A DNA stretch of 64,000 bases from Termitomyces sp. T153 (lineage: Eukaryota > Basidiomycota > Agaricomycetes > Agaricales > Lyophyllaceae): positions 124,001 to 188,000 of the forward strand of contig JACKQL020000062.1 in assembly GCA_018296165.2 (NCBI GenBank), written 5' to 3'. The translations under genes were made by a program, and so were the position numbers. How positions within the stretch are numbered: position 1 is the stretch's first letter; each line of letters begins with the position of its first letter. Below are positions 10,999 to 21,400 of this stretch, piece by piece. A model generated the notes under the pieces. It had not been told where the DNA came from. It saw only the letters and a program-made list of their open reading frames with translations, and did not search any database.

Positions 10999-12251
10999 AT
11001 GAAACTCTCATTCTCCCTCGCTAAACTACAGAAGGCCGAGCCGCCTCCTGCTTCTCTCAAACGCCCAACATTTGACTTAGGAGATGACGATACTCTTGAT
11101 GCTGCCCCAACGTCAGCAGCTGCTGATCGAAACACTCCAGCAAACAAGAAGCTTCTGGCGCAGAATGTAGCAACGTCTAAAACTATGAAGAAACGAATGG
11201 AGGCCGAGATGAAGGTGGATGAAACGGTCTATGAATACGATGAGGTATGGGATAGAATGCAGGAGGCCAAATTGCGTCAGAAAGCAGTCAAAGAACGAGA
11301 AGCCCTCGAACGAAAGGTATGTATATGCGACTGTCGTAGTCTGTCATCTCACCAATGTTCGCATGAGCCCAAATATATTCGTGGCCTCCTTGAATCTGCA
11401 GCTACGAGGAAATTAGATCATTTGCGTGCGGAAGAGAAAATGATGCAACTTGAAAGAGAAGCAGAAGGCGATCAGTACAAGGATAAGGAGGTTTTCGTGA
11501 CTCAAGCTTATAAGGATCAGATGGCAGAAGTTCGTAAAGCAGAGGAAGAAGAGAGAAAGAGAGAAGGTACGCTTCCCTTCCCATATCCTCTTATGTTCAG
11601 TGTTGGTGTAACATTATTTCAGAGCAACGGAAAAAGCAAGGTTACAAATCCACCGGGATGACCCATTTCTACAGGAAAATGTTGGAAGAATCTGAACAAA
11701 ACCACGAAGCTACAGTGGCCGCCACTCAAAAGACACGCATCATCGGACCACAAGGGCCCGCACCCAATTTAACTATCGTGAAGCCTCCAGACCATGCGTC
11801 GTTATCTGATCTTGAGCTGGCAAGAATCGCGCGGGCAGAAGGCAAAGAAGTCGAATTGAACGATGATAATCAAATCGTCGACAAGCGCGACTTGTTGAAT
11901 GCAGGTTTGAACCTTGCGGCTCCTAATACCCGGCGACTCGGAATGCGATCAGCAAATGCCCAAGCTTCTCAGGTCGGCTCCGAAACCATACAAACTCATC
12001 GAGCTGTGGGAACTGCTGCGAGTCGCCGAGAAATCAACGAGCGACGGGCCCGAGAGATTCGACAACAAATGGAGGAAGAGGAAGGTAGAGTGACGCAAGA
12101 GAAGCGTTTGGCAGAAGAAGAGACCACGCGGAGGATTGTTGCGAAGCGTAACACTGAAGTTGATGTACAAAGTGCTCGTGAACGGTACCTGCACCGAAAA
12201 CGGCAGCGTCTTGAAACGGAAACTCAAGATCTGATGATACCTTCTGTATAA
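10999..12251 (+). CDS. NSRP1: NSRP1/CCDC55-family nuclear splicing regulator
   Basis: Homologues (nuclear speckle splicing regulatory protein 1) affect alternative splice-site choice. Exons 10999-11316, 11368-11566 and 11623-12251 give a charged, coiled-coil protein. The NSRP1 N-terminal domain is clear: KLSFSLAKLQK, then VDETVYEYDEVWDRMQEAK, PKYIRGLLESAATRKLDHLR, EEKMMQLEREAEGDQYKDKE, FVTQAYKDQMAEVRKAEEEE, and after the third exon joins, GYKSTGMTHFYRKMLEES. The C-terminal half is Arg/Glu-rich and less conserved. The first ATG (10986) runs into a stop after five codons, so 10999 is the start. The first intron (11317-11367, 51 nt) is in frame and stop-free, which hides it from simple ORF reading. 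Confidence 0.9.
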
Positions 12252-12397
12252 TTAGTTATAATAATAGTATATACATCGACTTAGACTTTACTATTATCTA
12301 TTCGATTCCTGTAATATAAGGCTTGTGAACCTACACCAATGATACCATAGCCCAACACTGTATTGAAGTAGTACATAAACAAGTTCTTTGTCCGTGG

Positions 12398-13588
12398 TTA
12401 ATGAGAGCTTGGGCAGGTTGAGCGTAGACGATGATCACCGATCATCGAAACCATGGTGTCAAATGCTCGGAGAACATGATGAGTGGATGGTCGGTGATTA
12501 GGGTCCTCATGAAGCATTGGCTTGATAAGTTGCATTAATTCAGGGATGTGATACCCAGTCAACTAACAATCGGGGATAAAGGATTGCAAACGTGCGAAAT
12601 CGTGCATACATACCTTGCATGCTCGTAGAACAAGAACAGCCAGTGCCCATACATCGATCTTGTACGGATCTGTAACAGCACCTCGTTCACACTCAGGGGG
12701 GACCTCAGTTCCGCGATAGCCACATATGAGAGGTTTAGATGTTTTCGTGTACCTTCGACTGAGTTCGAAGTCAATATAAGCGTAATGACCATTATAATCA
12801 GTCAGGAGATTGCGAAGAGAGATGTCTAGATGCGCTATACGATGTTTGTGCATGAAAACAGCATGCTGAAAACTCTGTCAATAGTCTAAGACCAAGAACC
12901 AGCTCATTTACCTCAATACACTGCCTAAGGGCCGCAAGAAAAAGCTTCATGCAACAAGGGGCATCGGTCATGAGTTGCGAGGACCACTCCTCCATCACAA
13001 TGAATACAATATCATCATCGACCACTTCTATGAAGTCCAACACAGCTGTAAAAGAAATTATTCTGGAATAAGAGTGTTCGTTGAGATATATATGGTGAGT
13101 CACTGACGTATAGTATGATTCATTGGGTCACATCGTAGTCGCGGCGCAGAGAGAAATCGAATGATCTCGTATTCACGGCTGAACAGATGGACGGCTTTCA
13201 CCATAACCTTTGTCCCATCGCAAATACGAAACCCTCGGAACAGATTGTCTCGCTGATTTTGTCCGATGAGGATAAAGACGATAGCAATCAGAACTCTCAC
13301 CAGACCAGCATCTGGACATAATGCGTCGCCATCTTGGTTCTCACATATGTGTAAATATTCTGAGTGCGAAACGGACAGCTCGGGACCGTGATGCTGTAGA
13401 TGTTTCTCGTAGAACTCTTTTACGTCCCGAACAGTCTCGAGCCGGATTCCGCGGATCTTGAGGATGGCTTGGTAGCTAGCCCAGTGGGGCGTCATGCGTC
13501 GATTGACTTCGTCTTCGTCAAGCGAAGAGTCTGAAGATAAAGGGGAGTCAGGCAAATATTCAAGCTCCTGCGCCCAGGCGCTAGGCAT
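12398..13588 (-). CDS. atypical fungal protein kinase-like protein
   Basis: This kinase-like protein starts at ATG 13588 (MPSAWAQELEYLPDSPLSSD) and ends TCPSSH at 12398. The N-lobe has a candidate ATP lysine and helix-C glutamate in KVMVKAVHLFSREYEIIRFL (near 13170-13220), but I see no glycine-rich loop. The catalytic loop is HLDISLRNLL (HRD changed to HLD, Asp and Asn kept), near 12800-12840. The metal-binding motif is DFE instead of DFG (YAYIDFELSRR). The C-lobe has GYRGTEVPPECERG and KIDVWALAVLVL and ends with MLHEDPNHRPSTHHVLRAFD. Short introns split it near 12560, 12870 and 13110. Such divergent kinases are often expanded in agaricomycetes; activity and substrate are unknown. Confidence 0.75.
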
Positions 13589-14281
13589 GAGCAAAGTGGC
13601 GCGAGGTCGTTGAACACGAGCACAGAAGTTGGCAGAGGAGAAGAGGTCCTAAGTGGATGGGGCAGAGATTGGACGGGTGGAACTAGGAAACAAACAGTAA
13701 TGTTGGGGAAAGACAAGGAGAACGAATGGAAGGTAAGATACTGTTTAAGTATTCTAGATATCCACGTATGGCATCGCTGTCAGGAGGACCCTGAACAACT
13801 GGATGAATCTTTTTGAGTTTGGGATCATTATCCTCAACATGGACTCGGCGGAATAGCAGCGACACCACCAGGTTGTTCAAACGTATACGATCTTCCCGAT
13901 ACAGTAATGCCGTATGGAACAAACGAAGAAATCTGGACATTGTTTCCCAGGCTAATTGCGAGGAGTACAGCAGTGGCGAAATGGAGTTCGACTTCCTGGT
14001 TCGGTAATCTGGGGACGTGCAGGATGGGCTCCATCTCGATTCGGTGAGGACGCAAGCCACATAGGACAGCAAGTAAAAGGCCCAAACGAGAAGAAGGAAT
14101 CACAGATATCCGTAGTCCAACATAACGTTACTTGTCATGAAGCTTAAAGGTGGGATGAACAAGACCCTTATGGTCAACTTTGAAATGATGTCTAGCCCCA
14201 CGTAACCGTGACAATTGCACGTGCATACTGGTCCGTTCATCGTGCGACCTTTCCTTCTCTCTTTGTACTCTTCAGATTATC
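13589..14281. other. gap between kinase-like gene and RRM gene; possible small minus-strand gene
   Basis: This 693-bp stretch between two divergent genes has unusually long overlapping minus-strand open frames between 13683 and 14103. One reads MEPILHVPRLPNQEVELHFA; another reads VHVEDNDPKLKKIHPVVQGP. They are in different frames, so a real gene would need a splice I could not place. I do not recognise either peptide. The rest should be promoter for the flanking genes. Confidence 0.3.
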
Positions 14282-14934
14282 ATGGAAGAAGGCACGAAGT
14301 CTAAAAAAACCGTTTTTGTTGGCGGTGTTGCTGACGATGTCGATGAGGGTACTCTTTACGAGAGTTTTTCCACCTTTGGTATGATCATTTGCCCGTTCCG
14401 AGATTTGCCCATGTTCAATCTTCTAACTTGGGCCATAGGAGATATAATTGAGGTCCAACTACCATCTGCCGCTACCAATCCAAATCAACAAGATGGTAAA
14501 GAGAGGTTCTCTCTGCAGTGCTACATCTCAGATTCTTGTTAGAATCGAAACATCGAGGTTTTGCCTTTATCACATATAATTCTTCTGCCGATGCTCAAGA
14601 CGCGATTGACAACATGGATATGAACGAATTGCGCGGCAAAGTCTTAAAGGTAAATCTGGCGAGACCTATGAAGACCCCATTACAACTAGGTGGAAACAGG
14701 GCTGGTACGTCACTCACTCAATCCCTACCCTTTTTTGTATTCACATTTACCCAGTATGGGAGTCCGAAGAATGGTTGAAACAGAACCTCAAGCCTCTCTC
14801 TCAGAGCGGAGGTTAGTTTCGCTTCAAACATAATGTCCTACTGCTCTAACCATTCTTCAGGTGTTCAAGCTCGCACAACACAAAATACCAATGATCAAGA
14901 TGGAGAACAAAATGGTGATGCTATGGAAGAATAA
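14282..14934 (+). CDS. RRM protein resembling the RNA-binding half of PPIE/Cyp33
   Basis: Start ATG 14282 gives MEEGTKSKKTVFVGGVADDV. The RRM shows RNP2 (VFVGGV) and RNP1 (KHRGFAFITY, coded near 14545-14575), then DAIDNMDMNELRGKVLKVNL and ARPMKTP. After another intron comes VWESEEWLKQNL, which matches the short segment following the RRM in human PPIE. The tail is acidic/Gln-rich and ends at 14934. No cyclophilin domain follows, so this is an RRM-only form. Introns lie at about 14379-14438, 14495-14547, 14705-14754 and 14813-14861. PPIE-family proteins associate with late spliceosomes; that role here is inferred. Confidence 0.82.
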
Positions 14935-15220
14935 TTCATCTATCCCTGGAAACTCCATATGACTAAAGCTACTGGAATTGGTCTTGAGGCTCACATGCCA
15001 GTACGTGCTTCTAGAGCACCTAGAAACCTCATGCCGTCGAAATGACCGCCTCCATCGACGTCGTGTTCGGATCGAAATGGTTATTTCACCGAGTTCCATG
15101 ATCTTCGAGAAAGCAACCTTCTGAGGAATAAGCCACCGAACATCCTGTTGTACGATATCAATGAATAGAAATTCATGACAATCATACAACGTACATGCAA
15201 GTTTACATGGGTTACAACTT

Positions 15221-16046
15221 CTAAAACTCGGTCGGATTAGTATTATCGTCAAACTGCGCACGAGCACGCTTGATATCTTCTTGCATGAATAGGAGTTCTT
15301 CCATGCGGGCCAGCTTTTTAGCATCTGCTGGCCGAGAAAGTGCCCTTCTCAAATCGTCTATGGATAGTCGGGTTTTTCGAGACGAGTTGCCGGCGGATGC
15401 GCACTGATGGGGCGTTAAATTTCTTTCTTGCTTATGCGCTGTATAGAAATACCATACAACATCCATTATATACTCAACGAGAATCTCTTCCATCACATTT
15501 ACCGTGTCATTTGCCGGGTTACGATCATCGCCGAAACCATACATGATGCTCTTAACTATAAAGTTATGAATACGCAGAGAGGGATAAGTGATGCGAAGAT
15601 ACAAATTGCTCACGCTCTTTGGTGAACAAGCCTCTGGTGGATTGTTTGCGTGAGCCGCGACCTGTAGCACCACCAGATGAGGCAGCAACAACACTTTCTC
15701 TCATATACGAGGGCGTATATGACGTGAAGGTTGTTGGCTTTGGTGGAGCTTGAGCCACCGTGGGTGTGATTGGAGGGTGTGTTGACGTGGTCGTAGAGAC
15801 TGGAGTTGGAGTTGTTGTAGATGTTGGAGTGTGAGCTGGTTGAGTAGGAGGCCAAGCATATGGATATGGCCACCCATAGCTGGTAACGCCCGTCTGATAG
15901 GCAGAGGGTGCATAGGAGTATGCTCCCGGAGTTTGGGGATGTGCTGCGTAGGCGGCATGAGCAGTTGGATGATAAGCGCCATAAGGATAAGTTGTCGAAG
16001 TTGGTGGATGAGTACCAGAAGGTGGCGTATAATGAGGGTAGGCCAT
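15221..16046 (-). CDS. TAF13: TFIID subunit TAF13 with long low-complexity N-terminus
   Basis: TAF13 is a histone-fold subunit that pairs with TAF11 in TFIID. Start ATG 16046 opens about 140 residues rich in Pro, Tyr, Thr and Ala (MAYPHYTPPSGTHPP; TPTSTTTPTPVSTTTSTHPP), absent from yeast and human TAF13. The histone fold follows: GLFTKE joined to LKSIMYGFGDDRNPANDTVN, VMEEILVEYIMDV, then CASAGNSSRKTRLSIDDLRR, ALSRPADAKKLARMEELLFM and QEDIKRARAQFDDN. The stop is at 15221. The intron at 15404-15457 is 54 nt and stop-free; it is called an intron because its 18 codons break the conserved fold. The gene converges on the RRM gene with 286 bp between stops. Confidence 0.92.
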
Positions 16047-16622
16047 GCTAGGATCGACAGAACAAAGATATATAAAGAAAGAGCGACCTCTGATTTAACT
16101 AGTAGGCAATAGGACTAGCTAGGCGGAAATTCGAACTGGCTGCTATTTTCAAACCAAACAAGGGCATCATTATCACAACATTGTGCGTCATCGCTTCACT
16201 GCCTTGCCCTTGTAGATAAAAATATATTCACTGGGTGTAGAAAACAATATGTTGAGTCAAAGGAATTTAAGAATATGATTGGAATCATTTAATTGAACTC
16301 AAAATTTTCTTTGAGTGGTTTTGGACAAAGCTATGACGGAGTATCATGAATTCATTTAAAATAGTATTATGGTATCATATAGAATATCTTGTCAAACATT
16401 TAGATATCCTTTGTATAGATCAAACAAAAACTCCTTGAAAAAAATTCTAATTAACTTTTATAAAGTATTATTGTACAGGCCTGAAATACCATTGTCAATC
16501 AATTCATAGATACTCCTTTTATGGCTTCAGCTGAATTTAATCTAAACATTCTTACTACATTTTTGAATTGCTTTTGCTCAAAATACTGTACCCAGTGATT
16601 TCACCTCACTTTAACGACACTC
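16047..16622. other. AT-rich intergenic region
   Basis: This 576-bp gap between two minus-strand genes is markedly more AT-rich than its surroundings (runs such as 16240-16580). It has no coding exon. Most of it is accounted for by the candidate element at 16229-16597. Confidence 0.7.
16229..16597. mobile_element. candidate CACTA-like miniature inverted-repeat element
   Basis: The segment begins CACTGGGTGTAG and ends CTGTACCCAGTG, which are 12-bp terminal inverted repeats matching at 10 of 12 positions, the outer eight perfectly. It is flanked on both sides by the trinucleotide ATT (16226-16228 and 16598-16600), a possible 3-bp target-site duplication. CACT termini plus a 3-bp duplication are typical of the CACTA/EnSpm superfamily. 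The 369-bp interior is AT-rich and non-coding, so it would be non-autonomous. The short repeats could arise by chance; other copies in the genome would settle it. Confidence 0.45.
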
Positions 16623-18381
16623 CTAATCATCATCACCCTTTTTCCTGTCCAACTCAAGATGCCGTGCACTTTCCATCATATCCTTGATTTTCATCCACTC
16701 CACATCTATCACTTTCCTTTGGTCAAGCCATTCACAAATCCCATCTGCATCGTCAAGATCTTCCGGAGGTTCTATGCCCCCAGCATAAGCAATGCGAAAG
16801 AATCCACGCGACTGCCGATTCTCATGGAGCTCATCGACTTCATCGCGTATACATTTGAAGAGCGCATACTGCAAATTGATGAGATGTCTAAAACATAGAT
16901 CAATGAACTTGACAGACCTCCCAATGCGTAAACTCGTGATAAACCCGCGTACGACGTGCACAGAATCTTCCAAGGTGGAACTCAACGGCAGACCTTTCAT
17001 TCTCAGAAATTGTCTCATCGTGATGGTCTCCATCAGGATCAGAACTGCTCGAGTTTTCTTTGTCCTACTCTAGTAAGTCTACAAAACTTGCCTTTATAAT
17101 ACGCTACACACCTTGAATTCAAAACCGAGAGGATCGTATGGCGAACCGCTGAGTCGCCCGATCAAGGTCGACATTCTTCCTCCAAGGTGACACGCATCAC
17201 AGGATGGAACAGCAAAGTCAAGAGGGACCAGGTTGAATATGGGATATGTGGCTAAACCCTTCTTAAAGCCAGGGCGCCATACTGAGGACACGACAAGAGA
17301 ATCCCTCAAACCGGAAAGCTTGCGTCGAACTGTCCGTAATGGCGTAGAAAAATATTGTTCTCCTACAAGACCCAAGGAGGATTAGTAACCTAGCGAAATG
17401 TTCAAACGGATAATACAAACTGTATAGCTGGTCTTCCATGAAATAGTGCCTTTCTTTAGCGGGCCGGACAGCGATATGTACAAAGAATTGAAAGATCTTT
17501 TTGAACTGGTGATCTAGGTCCTCATGGGATTCCATACTGAACTCCATGGGCAAGGTCGCAATTACTGAGTTGTCATCTTCTACAATAAAGTCAGAGGAAT
17601 TGACTTCGGAATCTTCGTCAAAGAGGCTGTCAAAGTCGCTACTTGGTTTGGCACCCTTGAATGGGACATCATCATCATCCGAACTAGCGTTCCCCTCATT
17701 GGAAGAAGATGAAGACGATTCAGATGGCTTTCCCTCTTTACGTCCTTGACATGAAATGTATGAATTTAACTTGATTACTGGGGGAGAGTCTTCCGCTTAC
17801 TCTTCAACTTCTCGAGGTTTTTCTGAAATGCAGTTTTTTTGTTTCGATTACGGAATCTGCACTCAATGATGCCTGTATGAAACCATTAGATGGAGTCGTA
17901 GTCAATTAGAAACTAACTCACGCTCTTTCTCCACCTCCTCAGCGAGTTCTTCATCATCAGTCGAAGAAACGAGAGCAACGTCGCGTTTTTTCTTCAATTT
18001 ACGTCGCCTAGGCTGTTCTGCTGCATCATCTGCATCTGAGTGACGAGAGTGTGTCTTCTTTTTACGCGGTTTTCTTGTTCTTACTACGTGCTCTGAGTCG
18101 TCGCTGTCAATGATGATGGTTTTTCGTCTTTTTGCCGTGTGGGCAACAGAGTCGCCATCAGAACTGTGGCTGGATTTTTTCTGCGCGAACTTGATAGAAC
18201 TGAGGCCTCTGTCGTCGTCGTCGTCAGAGCCAGTATTGGTCTGCGAGACGAGCGTCTTCCGGTTTCTTTTGAGTTGAGTGGGCGATGAAGTTTTGGAGGA
18301 AGAAGCACGAGAAGTCTTGGGGGATTCTGAGAGAGTCGTCTGTCTAAGCTGCCTAGAAGTGCCTTTACTTTTAGAGACCAT
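16623..18381 (-). CDS. DUF4211-domain nuclear protein
   Basis: Start ATG 18381 gives MVSKSKGTSRQLRQTTLSES. The N-terminal third is disordered, Ser/Asp-rich and highly basic (RTRKPRKKKTHSRHSD; QPRRRKLKKKRD), suggesting nuclear location. After an acidic stretch (NEGNASSDDDDVPF) comes the DUF4211 region: DFIVEDDNS, LDHQFKKIFQFFVHIAV, RDSLVVSSVWRPGFKKGL, the CDACHLGGRMSTLIGRLSG motif with a CxxC pair, and GSPYDPLGFE. The last part (RQFLRMKGLPL... ending KKGDDD) carries the remaining conserved helices. Function is unknown. An in-frame upstream codon at 18459 could add 26 residues but overlaps the divergent neighbour. Its start is within 87 bp of the giant plus-strand gene, so they probably share a promoter. 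Confidence 0.82.
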
Positions 18382-18468
18382 ATGTCGTGTGGAGAAGGTG
18401 TATGTATGTTTGATGTATGTGCCCACATGTACCAGATGACGCAAATTCAGATCCGGCATGACTCCTCC

Positions 18469-21400
18469 ATGATTCCGTCAACACCAACGTCCCGTAGCCA
18501 CGTATACGTACCTGCTATTGACACTGACATCACCCACGATTCCAACATTCCTGTCGCCTCATCGACATCTTCATGCAATGACATATCCTCCCCTCAAGCC
18601 GGCATATTTTTGACGTCACCGGCCACTCTTCGAACTCAGCCTACTGCCCACAAAGTACACCCTACCGACAGGGCACGAACTGAATCTCGCAAGCTATTTG
18701 CTCATGTTCTCGATCAGCTACATCGCAGAACTTTGCCTCCTGGTATATTCGATGCATTCAACCACCCAGAGGTCCAGGGACCCGAAAATAGTCTAGGTCT
18801 TCTTCTGCAGACTGTGAAAGGCGCTGTTGTCAATCCAAAAAAGATAAAACAAGATGGAAAGCGCCAGGCTCCGATGGGAATCGGAGAAGATGATCCAGAC
18901 GAGGATGGAGAACGTGAATTCTCAACCGATGCGACTTATGATCTCATGCTACAGCTTAAAGACCTGTTAAGCGTTTCCATGGATCGAAACTGGCATATAC
19001 TCGACGATAAGTATGTCAATTCATGCTATTGATGCATGACTTGTCTTTGACTCCGCTCGCAGTCCTACAGACCATCAGAACGACGGGTACTACGAGTCCA
19101 GCGAGAAGTCCGGTATATCCCCGTTTCTGCGGACAAGGAATAATCTGCAGCCTGTAGGTCAGAGACCCCGCTCACTTTCACCTTTGAACTCTGATCAAAA
19201 GCGAATGCGTACACCGGAACTTCTTTCATCGTGCATTTCTGTTCTGGCTTCTGTGGTTTTAGAAGACTGTCGTTACCAAATTGCATTTCCACGCCCATCC
19301 TGTCCACCCAATGCCCTACAGGCATTGGCTTTGGACGTAGCTCAGTTTCTACTTCATGCACACCGCCACGATCCTATTGTCATTTCGAATATTGGCTTTA
19401 CAATGATTCCTGCCTTCTCGACATTTCGACCTGAAATGCATGGTCGCTTGTTGAATTTTTTTGAAACTGCTGTGATTAGAGGTGTCTTGGAAGACCTTGA
19501 ACATATCCAAGGCACTATTGACATTGCATCAAATCCGAATTACCTCCAAAGTAAGTTAACACTTATCTTCTCAAGTACATAACATGATGAAATCATAGAA
19601 CCATTAAACAATAAGACCTCTTCAAGTGTGGCAATACACATTGACGAGGTGCAGGAGACCCCATATCGGGACTCAGGGTTTCCTCGATGGAAACCTTGGT
19701 CTCTGTCGCCGGACAGTGTTCTGAAGATGCAATCTACATATGCTTCCTCTCAATCACCAGCTCTATATCCATTGTCATCTCTTGTTTCACCGTTACTTGC
19801 GACTATTCTGGAATTCGTCGATCTAGAACCAAAACAAGATGCTCGCACGGACCTACCCCATCGCTTCTCTCGCCTACTTCGATTGATTATAGAGACTAAA
19901 CCAGACGCATATAGTGATTTGCTTCAATTGGTTGGCTATCATACTCAGAAAGCGCGGCGTGCAGCCCTTGGCATTTTGTGTGCTTTATGGCCGAAGGCCG
20001 TCGGGCACATCGGAATAAGCAAACCGTTCGAGGACTTCTATACTGTGGAGGATACTCACCCCAATGAACATCAATTTGTCCCTTGGCGATTTCCCACTCA
20101 ATCATCCTCCCTTGATCCCAATGGCTTTTCGTCCGAAATCTGTCGTTCTTGCGCTCAGCCCATCAGGGATTTTGGCCTATTGTGCACTCTCTGCACATGC
20201 AAAGTGCATTTTGACTGTTACGATCATCCGAATGGCAGCAAGCTCATACAATATTCTCTGGTCTCAGACCACAACATTCAACGCATGGCGGTTTATCGGT
20301 TCTCTCCGATTGTGGTCGAACGGAATCAACCAAAGCTCAAAGGCTCTTCAAATCAAAATCTTGGGCATCATTTTCGGCCCGTAAATTTGTTTACTCTATG
20401 TCTCTGTATCATCTGTCGACAACCGCTGTGGGGCTGTACTTCCCAGGGTCTAAACTGCAGTTCTTGCATGCTTTGTGTCCATCGGGACTGTCTAACTCAT
20501 CCATCTGCTACCTCTGGATCCTTCTCTTGTTCTTCTAGCATCCTTACCTCAGACATGGTCGACATTAACTGGAACGAGTTACATCATTCTTGCATGGTAT
20601 TCTATCAGGACATTTTACAGCTTTCCTACAGCGACTTGGAAATGCTTAGTTTTGAAGAGATATCGGTTCTGCATTCAACTGTTTGGACACAGGCACAGAT
20701 CATCAGGAGTGGAATAGCTTTAGGTTCCATAGTTGTCACACGAAATGGTACAACTTCCGCGAATGATCACCTTGAAGAATTCGAACTGCATCATATTATG
20801 AGATGGTGCGAAGATCTTCTTGTCTCTGGCAGACAACAACGCTCGAATGCGATGGACGATTACATGGAAGTAAACTCCTTGACGGGTTCAGAATATTTCA
20901 TGATGTTTGATTGGACAACCCTCATGTATATACGCACGATCCTTCGTTCCCCTTGTATTGAACACCAGATTCCTCATGGATCTTCCTCTGACCTTCTGAG
21001 CGTTTCGCAACCAGGAGCTTCGATCACTTATTCTCCAGAAGTATCTTCCTCTCCTTTTGAAATGGTACCCCTCTCACACATGCGTGATTCTCTGGGACAT
21101 GGACTGAATATCTATTCGGATGTCCTTGCACAACTCTTACTGTCCTATCTTCATCATCTCGGTCTTTTCGAGCGGATGGACTATAAATCACGCCTTTTCA
21201 ATGGTGATGATGTTACACGTGTCTATTGTTTATTCCCCTTGCCTTTCTATCTTGATCTTTCACCCACGGTCGAGGCTCTAGTTGCGGCAGTTGAAGGATG
21301 CCTTCAAGATCTCGATTTCTCTGTCGCTGAAGTGGGTTTTTTGCTGCTTGTCAGAAGGCTTTGGCCAAATGGCCTTGCCTCTGAGTACATTTTTCAACGG

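Noticed and set aside
11317..11367. In-frame, stop-free 51-nt intron of NSRP1 (and the 54-nt one of TAF13 at 15404-15457) as regulated retained introns
   Set aside because: With introns near 50 nt, about one in seven is expected to be 3n and stop-free by chance. Both have normal GT-AG ends and no further evidence of retention.
16047..16622. AT-rich block as a nuclear insertion of mitochondrial DNA
   Set aside because: No mitochondrial coding or rRNA motif is visible, and the terminal repeats give a better explanation.
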